Program-made: the position numbers and the translations under genes
Source of the DNA: Psococerastis gibbosa
Lineage: Eukaryota > Arthropoda > Insecta > Psocodea > Psocidae
Direction: 5' to 3'
NCBI GenBank assembly: GCA_963971405.1
Contig: OZ020487.1
Coordinates: 37,855,039-37,919,038, forward strand
Length of the DNA stretch: 64,000 nt
The notes under the pieces: model-generated
The model's input: only the letters and a program-made list of their open reading frames with translations
Databases searched by the model: none
What the model was told of the DNA's origin: nothing
Shown here: one piece after another, positions 58,401-64,000 of the stretch
How positions within the stretch are numbered: the first letter of the stretch is position 1
Layout: each line of letters starts with the position of its first letter

Positions 58401-59499
58401 TAGAAACACAGTGATTCTTATTGGTAATCTTGACTTGCTGAAACTTGCAGTCTGACCAATCTGAACACTGCACTGCACCCAATTTACTGCTATGTTCGAT
58501 GGTCTTAATGATCGCGTACGTGATAGATACTGCTAGAAACCTCTCAGACTTTTGTAATTGGTGTTGAGTCGATGCTCAGAAAAAGTGCAGTTGGCAGAAA
58601 ACTGGACTTTGAAACGGAAGATCGAGGTTCGAAACATGACATAAAAGAACAATATTTCGCCCGGCCAAGGTAACTTTATCGTCCCGGGTAGATGAAAAAC
58701 ACGACATTATGAGTAGAAGAAGAACAACGCAATGATCCACTGTGGATGATTGCGTTGTTCTTCTTCTACTCATAATGTTCTCAAAGTTCCACGAAGTCAC
58801 CAAGGAAACTCTCACAAGAAAAACACGACATGTTGCTGACCGCAACATCCCCTAAATAGAGCGGTGGTCAAAAGAAAGTAACTTCTACCAGTCCTTGGGT
58901 TGCCGTGCAACTGATTTTTTTTTCTGTTCCCTTCCCGATAACTCGGTATCTATCCAATACATAACACATAAAGAATATTTTTCTTTTCCCAGGCTTTCGG
59001 TACGACGGAGATCGGTCGTTTTTCGAGAAACGACTTTTTTACCCAACCGTCCCCTCCTCGTGTCGTTGAGCCTCCACCTATTCCTGAACCGCAACGGAAA
59101 ACTACGCGCAAACCACGATCGCCCCGAGTGAAACACGTGCGGAAGGAACGGTCTGATTCGCCCAAGTGCAAGGATCCCATGCCTAGTGTGCCACTGCCAA
59201 CCCCGGACGGTCCCCCTCCTCCGTACACTCCGCGCGTATGTACGCCCTACCACAATTCATTCTGTGAACCCCCCAAATTATGTACTGAATACTCTCACCC
59301 CTATGCTCGGGGTTTGCCACCGCCACCATATTCAGCATGCTTCCGCCCATTCTCACCGTTTCCAGTGGACTATGGACAGTCGTGGCACGAGCCGCGATGG
59401 CCGCCGCCGTATCGTCATCAGCCGCTGCAGCAAAGCTACCAACAGCAACCACAGTGGACCAGTGCCAACGTCTATCCATTCATGCAACTCAACTATTGA
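55406..59499 (+). CDS. Gene 2: Trp-repeat, DSG-motif and PPxY-containing protein, 427 aa
   Basis: Join of 55406-55457, 57242-57689, 57948-58224 and 58993-59499 (1284 nt, 427 codons plus TGA), with every junction GT-AG and one open frame. The start is the ATG at 55406 in context ACCATGG; another in-frame ATG lies at 55397. The N-terminus is aromatic and proline-rich (YPWGHWPP). VKTE at 66-69 fits the SUMO consensus. RECDSGF occurs at 85-91 and 193-199, bracketing six Trp-led repeats (W103, 117, 129, 142, 152, 167; spacing 10-15). DSGC follows at 222-225 and 237-240. Residues 295-315 are strongly basic. PPxY motifs end at Tyr337, Tyr372 and Tyr399, and are known WW-domain ligands; DSG motifs can be phosphodegrons. 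The protein is probably an intrinsically disordered regulator. I do not recognise the family. Exon 55388 enters in phase 0, so upstream exons are possible. Confidence 0.8.
55543..55887. mobile_element. MITE-like element in gene 2 intron 1
   Basis: CAATGAGGTTC and GAACCTCATTG are inverted termini 345 bp apart. The right end (GTGACCAAAACTGTCC...) recurs at 52535-52567 next to the hAT-like element. A TGACGTCA palindrome lies near the left end. Confidence 0.5.
55952..57196. repeat. Inverted repeat pair flanking a LINE fragment in intron 1
   Basis: TGCCTAGTCTCGCCACATG...TTTTTGAACT and AGTTCAAAAACATATGGCGAGACTAGGTA are inverted and 1.2 kb apart, enclosing the reverse-transcriptase relic. They could be ends of an element or a fold-back later invaded. 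Confidence 0.55.
56200..56665 (+). pseudogene. LINE reverse transcriptase fragment
   Basis: It reads GHQFGFRQKRINEGAIF, then LIVFLDLAHAFDTISHKLLL, a stop, GIRGIELELFKSY, and after a frameshift RAPQGTVFGHCLFLAYFNSI...LLAFADDTAV. These are the GFRxxxST, FLDLxKAFDTIxHxxL, PQGTVLGPLLF and FADD motifs of RT domains 2-5. Stops and frameshifts make it dead. It lies within gene 2 intron 1. Confidence 0.9.
57242..57689 (+). CDS. Gene 2 exon 2 (Trp-repeat exon)
   Basis: The acceptor is CCTTCCAG and the donor TTG/GTAAGT. The exon has 448 nt and encodes residues 18-166, including the first RECDSGF and five of the six Trp-led repeats with a K-(T/A/S)-(D/E) core. The two last bases (TG) combine with G of exon 3 to form Trp167. 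Confidence 0.87.
57948..58224 (+). CDS. Gene 2 exon 3 (DSG-rich exon)
   Basis: The acceptor is TTTTGTTTCAG and the donor CAG/GTAAGG. The exon has 277 nt and ends in phase 0. Read in the frame set by exon 2 it is fully open and acidic, with Cys-rich (CCSERC) and repeated DSG motifs. The longer ORF in another frame at 57902-58177 is a shadow that crosses the acceptor. Confidence 0.85.
58705..58777. repeat. 73-bp near-perfect palindrome in gene 2 intron 3
   Basis: Arms of 36 bp with one mismatch (CATTATGAGTAGAAGAAGAA at the left, its inverse at the right) meet at ATCCACTGTGGAT. A 14-bp direct repeat GAAAAACACGACAT occurs at 58694-58707 and 58818-58831 around it. Confidence 0.9.
58993..59499 (+). 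CDS. Gene 2 terminal exon (proline-rich, PPxY)
   Basis: The acceptor is TTTTCCCAG and the stop TGA is at 59497-59499. It encodes 168 residues: a Pro/Ser stretch, a basic segment (KTTRKPRSPRVKHVRK), then a P/Y-rich tail with three PPxY motifs and Q-rich ends. It is relatively GC-rich compared with its surroundings, as expected for coding sequence. A MITE begins 68 bp after the stop. Confidence 0.9.
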   Translation, partial: AFGTTEIGRFSRNDFFTQPSPPRVVEPPPIPEPQRKTTRKPRSPRVKHVRKERSDSPKCKDPMPSVPLPTPDGPPPPYTPRVCTPYHNSFCEPPKLCTEYSHPYARGLPPPPYSACFRPFSPFPVDYGQSWHEPRWPPPYRHQPLQQSYQQQPQWTSANVYPFMQLNY

Positions 59500-59567
59500 C
59501 GAGATCTCCTTCATTAGCAAAATCTTAGTCAATAGGAATAATCCACATGTGAATATTAGTCTCCTAA

Positions 59568-59948
59568 GGCGCCCATTCCATCGACCGGCTAGGGCTATTT
59601 ACAAAATCGGTGACGTGGTAGCAGACATTCAAGACTTAGGTGGCGTTTCCACCGACCTCGCATTGCAGAATGCAAATGACATTGACGGAAATTAGAATTT
59701 TTCTTTTTATAGAAATCCATTGAAATGGTTGTACTTAATATATCCCATGCCGCCATTTTTTTAATTTTGATTTGTTTGTGATTTTACTGTATGATCATTG
59801 ATCAATTTTAACTCTGGCATAGAGGAAAATAAACATTTCCGTCAATTCTGCAACGCGAGGTCGGTGGAAACCCCACCTAAGTCTTGAATGTCTGCTACCA
59901 CGTCACTGTTTTTGTAAATAGCCCTAGCCGGTCGGTGGAATGGGCGCC
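59568..59948. mobile_element. Composite PIF/Harbinger-like MITE after gene 2, TSD TAA
   Basis: It is flanked by TAA (59565-59567, 59949-59951). The ends are GGCGCCCATTCCATCGACCG and CGGTCGGTGGAATGGGCGCC. The stem is GACGTGGTAGCAGACATT... and its inverse, with the inner MITE at 59639-59877 (GGTGGCGTTTCCACCG ends). Same composite as 8504-8886. It starts 68 bp after the gene 2 stop. Confidence 0.9.
59828..59833 (+). promoter_or_regulatory. Candidate poly(A) signal of gene 2, inside the MITE
   Basis: AATAAA lies 329 nt after the stop codon, within the inner MITE. Another AATAAA is at 60243-60248. Which is used cannot be decided from sequence. Confidence 0.35.
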
Positions 59949-60514
59949 TAACACATTGTAAATGATATTGTAATAAGTCAATTTAGTTTACAATGAGCAA
60001 GGGACGGTTTTGGGACCTTTGGATTTCTTCTTTCTTTTTATAATTACTTTACTTTGGTCGGCAGTGATGGTGCATCGGGTCTAAAGTATTCTACAAATTT
60101 AGAGATGGGCGGGGCACATGTAAAATTAAAATGGGGGCGGCGGTCTTTGCGTAAATAATGATAATAATCATTGGAAGCAGTCAACATTAATTTTGATATT
60201 TCTCCTGCTCAAACCAGTTATTCAGCAGTAAATGTGTCTGTAAATAAATGTAGGCAATTTACTGTTATAAGGTTATGTACTGTCAGTACAGTGGCTTCAC
60301 GTCCAATTCGTACGGCAACTTCTGTGCAGCAATACCTGTGGAAAAAATTAATCTTTGAGACACAAAGAAGCATCTTATGCTCGATTTAACCCTAAGAAGA
60401 ATATAAGATTTTGTACAATGGTGTGCGACAAATTTGCGGCAACCCTCAATTATATGATACAATATTATTTTCCAGGTAGGCTACTCATAGTTGATACCTT
60501 GAAGACCTCTTGTA

Positions 60515-60676
60515 GGCGGGTATTCCACATACGACAATCGTCAATGAAAAATTGAAAAATGACGTTTTAGCAGACATTAAAGACATACTAAAAATTCTGC
60601 TACCACGTCAATTTACGTCATTTTGACGTCATTCTTCAATTTTTCATTGACGATTGACGTATGTGGAAAGGGCGCC
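60515..60676. mobile_element. PIF/Harbinger-like fold-back MITE (162 bp), TSD GTA
   Basis: GTA flanks both sides (60512-60514, 60677-60679). The ends are GGCGGGTATTCCACATACG and CGTATGTGGAAAGGGCGCC. The core is TTTAGCAGACATTAAAGAC...TTCTGCTACCACGTC. The arms (GTCAATGAAAAATTGAA) differ from all others here. Confidence 0.87.
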
Positions 60677-61244
60677 GTAGTAAATAAACATACTCATTAA
60701 TTGACGGATTGCCTTTTTATGGGGAAAGTACTTTGCTGTTTTTAAATACTGATTGTTGATACATTGAAGACTTCTTTTAGTACAGAAAAAAACTCATTGA
60801 CTAACGCAATGTCTCCTTTTTTAATTCATTTTAGGAAAGTACTTTGCTGTATGAACATGACGTGGAGCCACTGTATTTATATTATCCTTTCACAAATCAC
60901 CGTTTTTCGATCTCTATAACTGCACCATCTCTGTACTATTGCTCGGCCATCATCTCCGACTTCATATACAGTACATTCCATCACTCGACTGTAGCTTTTA
61001 AATTTACTGCAAATACCATGTATGGATAAAATAGGCACTGTGGGGAATAAATCGATTCTGCCTTTCTTTACAGTAACCTAATACTTACTTGCAAAATGGT
61101 GGGCTTGTTTCGAATTCATACATCCTAACAAATCGAACATAGGATGTTCCTTTGTGTCTTATGTTACACAGGTATACGTACTTAACTAACTAACAATATG
61201 AAGTCACTTAAATAAGGGCTCTTCATCTTCTTTAAAACCTCTTC

Positions 61245-61450
61245 TATCGAAGGTTGGCAATTTGGAGACTGCTGCTCTGAAAAGGGAAGTCGTGCTCTGC
61301 CTCAGGTTTTTCAACCAGTGTTCTTCTGCCGGGAGCCTTCAGTCCTTCCATCTTCCCTTGGATTAGTACATGCAGAAGACAATACTTGTCGTTCCTCATC
61401 ATTTGGCCAACTAAGGGCAGAATCGACAAATTCCGGGTGTCTAAATTATG
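61245..61450 (-). pseudogene. LINE ORF2 C-terminal fragment
   Basis: The minus strand reads LVGQMMRNDKYCLLHVLIQG, then KMEGLKAPGRRTLVEK. It is homologous to 1291-1521 with different damage. Confidence 0.7.
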
Positions 61451-61589
61451 GGTTACCTGTAAGATAAGTAAGTTAAATGGAGGTGGTCGTTCTAGTGTTA
61501 TATTGAGAATCAAAACTGGGATATTTTGAACGTGCGTGTGTGCGGGGCTATATTGAGTGAGGTCCCCAAGAAAATCACCCATTTACGGT

Positions 61590-63123
61590 CCGGCAAGGCG
61601 TCCTACAAACTATCATTCATCATTCCCGTAAGGCCCAAACACATCACAGATGTTAGGGGTCGTTATATGGGTGGTGAAGGTTTGTATCTACAGCACCTTG
61701 TCAGAATGAGAATAGCCTGCTAAGTATCATGCATCCACACCACAGCTAACCATAGATTTCCAACTCGAAAAGTTTCATTTAGACACTATATTATATCAAG
61801 TTGTTGTGCCATAAATTGTTTATAGTGTAAGATACGATAAAACGTATGATCGCAGGAGCCGAAAGATATTTGTAGTTACGTACTTAACTAAAATAGTTTA
61901 CATATACTGTAGATACAGTAAGGATAAATTATTATTCCAAAATATCAACTCCGCTATATATATATGGCGATGTTCGGCAAGTGCCTTATTATTGTGTCTC
62001 CAGTTGAATTCAATTTAAAAATATTAAAATAGTGGCATATTGTTATGAATGACAAATTTATGCTATACATTTTAAGATACTGTATGGATTGCGCAAGCCC
62101 AAAAGTCTTTGGGAAATTAGGAATCACGGCTTATATATTTTTTTTTTATTAAGTAATCCGTTCACTTGCACAGGCAGAATGTGGAAAATTACCAGGTTAT
62201 TAATTACTTATATCGTACTACAGTACTGTAGAAGGCAAATCTTATTTAAGTACACTGTACTGCTTACTAATTTCAATGCAAAGGACTATTGGGCTTCGTA
62301 GCATAATTCAAATTAAAAATAATTAGTATAAAAATTCAAAATACAATATATATTGTAAGTTTACTAGAATAGACAGTACGATATACGATAATGATAGTAA
62401 ATTAGTCCAAGGGTTTGTGTTTCCCTAAAAAACATAACTCGATAAGAAAAGAAATCCTGTGCATAACAAAAATTAATAATCTAATATCCCAAAATTATTT
62501 AATGAGCTGCATAATCCAAATATTTTTCACTTTTATTATCGAATCTCATCTTCCCTGAACCCCTGGAGGTCCTCAAAATGGGAAGCACCGGTTCATGGTA
62601 TTTTTTGACATAATATTATTTTCGGAGCTACTCATTAAAAATTCTTAAAGCAAAATATTTTTCTAATTTTCTTAGATTTTTTGCCTTGAAGCCCCCTCCC
62701 CCTGTATTGCCGCCTTTCGGTTGCAGAAAATTTTCAGAGTACACCGCGAAACTTAAAGTCCACCCCCGCTCAATTTGCACTGGATTACTAATTAACAAAT
62801 GTTACGAATGGTAGCACAAACCCAATCAAAAGTTCTAAAATGTTTATATCGTACTTCAAGTATCAATCAACTGTTCCAGCAAAATTTTAAACATAAATTT
62901 AAGCACATACAGGACACCCATTATTTTATTTTACATCCTTTAGTATTATTTTTTCCGGATAGGTATTTTGAAGTTATTTTTTATTATCATTGTTTCGAAT
63001 CTGAGACATTTGAGATGTGAAGATTAAAAGTCTTCAAAATTGGCAACCTTCGAAGCCATATTTATAAGCTTATCCCATTGAACTTGACGAAATGAACAAG
63101 TGCTATTGGTAAATCACGCTGAA
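61590..63123. other. No gene recognised
   Basis: AT-rich stretch with no exon, RNA gene or repeat boundary that I can support. Confidence 0.5.
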
Positions 63124-63319
63124 TTGAGCCATACAGTACAGCAGATAAATCACGGTAAGTTGACTGATGCACACTCTGCAAGTGTTACGCGAATAAGAGT
63201 CATCTTACAAATGATATGCGATGAGATGCATTATTTGGGAGATGACTGTTGATCGCGCAGCACTTGCACAGTACGCCTAAGTCAACTTCAAGTGATTTTT
63301 GCTGTGACGTATGGCTCAA
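63124..63319. mobile_element. MITE-like inverted repeat element (196 bp)
   Basis: TTGAGCCATACAGTACAGC and GCTGTGACGTATGGCTCAA are inverted termini. AGTTGACT and CTGCAAGTG/CACTTGCA blocks continue the pairing. The centre is unpaired. Confidence 0.65.
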
Positions 63320-63627
63320 GTCAGCGAAGTTTTATGACACTGTTTAGTGTATACAGTATGTTCCCTACATTGTTATTTCACAGTTACCGTAGCACTACAA
63401 TAATAATAAGTACATGTTGAAATAGCCCACTGTATGTATTGTATTAATAGGAAAAAATAACCTATTGATTCTTAAACCTTAAGTTAATGAATGGTTTGTG
63501 ATATAACTTTTGTTAGGTTATCGTGTTAAAATAACTTGAAAATATTGGTATATTTAACTGCTACGATACGATAGTTATTAATTTCAATGCATTTCGAAGA
63601 CTTATGGTCTAAATTTTATAACTCTGA

Positions 63628-63881
63628 CCATCCGGGGGTCACTTATTCTAACCCATAGGTAGTGGGGGAGTAATTTTAATAATTCTTGGTACGCGAAGAG
63701 AGACAGCTATGAACAGATTAATGGATATCTGTGACTTGGTCAGTTTGGTCACTTCTGGAGACGAAAACCAGGTAGTTTTCTCTTATGGTGAGCTTATGTA
63801 TTTTAGTGTTAACGAACTGTAAGACAGAGAGAGAGAGTTTCCTATTCTTATTATAAGTTAGAAAATTAGACCCCCGGATGG
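63628..63881. repeat. Inverted-repeat element with CCATCCGGGGGTC ends
   Basis: CCATCCGGGGGTCACTTATTCTAA pairs with TTAGACCCCCGGATGG 254 bp apart. The interior has a GAGAGAGAGA run. The family is unknown. Confidence 0.6.
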
Positions 63882-64000
63882 CAAAAATTATGAAATACTG
63901 ACTATAGCAATTAAGGGCCGCTCTCACCAAGCCTATAAATGTTTCATGAGAAATTCAGAATTCTTTGTTATGCAAAGAGGTGGCACCCCTTGCTACAGTT

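Noticed and set aside
58885-59479. Antisense ORFs of about 90-120 aa opposite the last exon of gene 2
   Set aside because: Shadows of the GC-rich coding exon. The sense frame is joined by consistent splice sites.
59186-59695. 169-aa + strand ORF in another frame of the last gene 2 exon
   Set aside because: It runs out of the exon into the MITE, while the frame set by the upstream exons ends at 59499.

Overview
The window is animal nuclear DNA, AT-rich and repeat-dense, with GT-AG introns, short coding exons and many decayed transposons. The mix of Tc1, hAT and PIF/Harbinger MITEs, tRNA-derived SINEs and LINE debris suggests an arthropod, perhaps an insect. That placement is inference only. 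Nothing bacterial or viral was seen.

Two host genes are supported, both on the + strand. Gene 1 (exons between 1000 and 6294) encodes at least 313 aa of a Gln/Ser/Thr/Pro-rich, acidic-then-basic protein that looks like a transcriptional regulator; I could not name it. Gene 2 (exons between 55388 and 59499) encodes a 427-aa protein if translation starts at the ATG in very good context at 55406. It has Trp-led short repeats, a duplicated RECDSGF motif with further DSG motifs, a basic stretch and three PPxY motifs. I do not recognise this family either. The roughly 49 kb between them holds no host exon that I can support.

That interval, and the introns, are layered transposon remains: (i) palindromic PIF/Harbinger-like MITEs, most flanked by 3-bp TWA-type duplications; (ii) hAT-like MITEs with CAGNGGCGG-type ends and 8-bp duplications, which carry many of the long G/C runs; (iii) a 1.43-kb Tc1-like element with inverted repeats containing direct repeats and a broken transposase, inside a 2.7-kb element with hAT-like ends; (iv) LINE fragments (RT, RNase H, C-terminal zinc-knuckle and tail regions); (v) at least three SINE-like families; (vi) a TTAAG-ended fold-back family and a family ending in TGCTTTCCAATTTATA; (vii) a satellite-like array of about 4.3 units of roughly 197 bp at 22956-23811.

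The most unusual observation is a set of seven fold-back MITEs that share a short terminal motif and a near-identical central stem (GTGGTAGCAGACATT type), while the arm between these two modules differs completely from copy to copy. In one composite type, present twice, a second MITE sits exactly in the loop of the first. One of these composites begins 68 bp after the stop codon of gene 2 and supplies a candidate poly(A) signal there.
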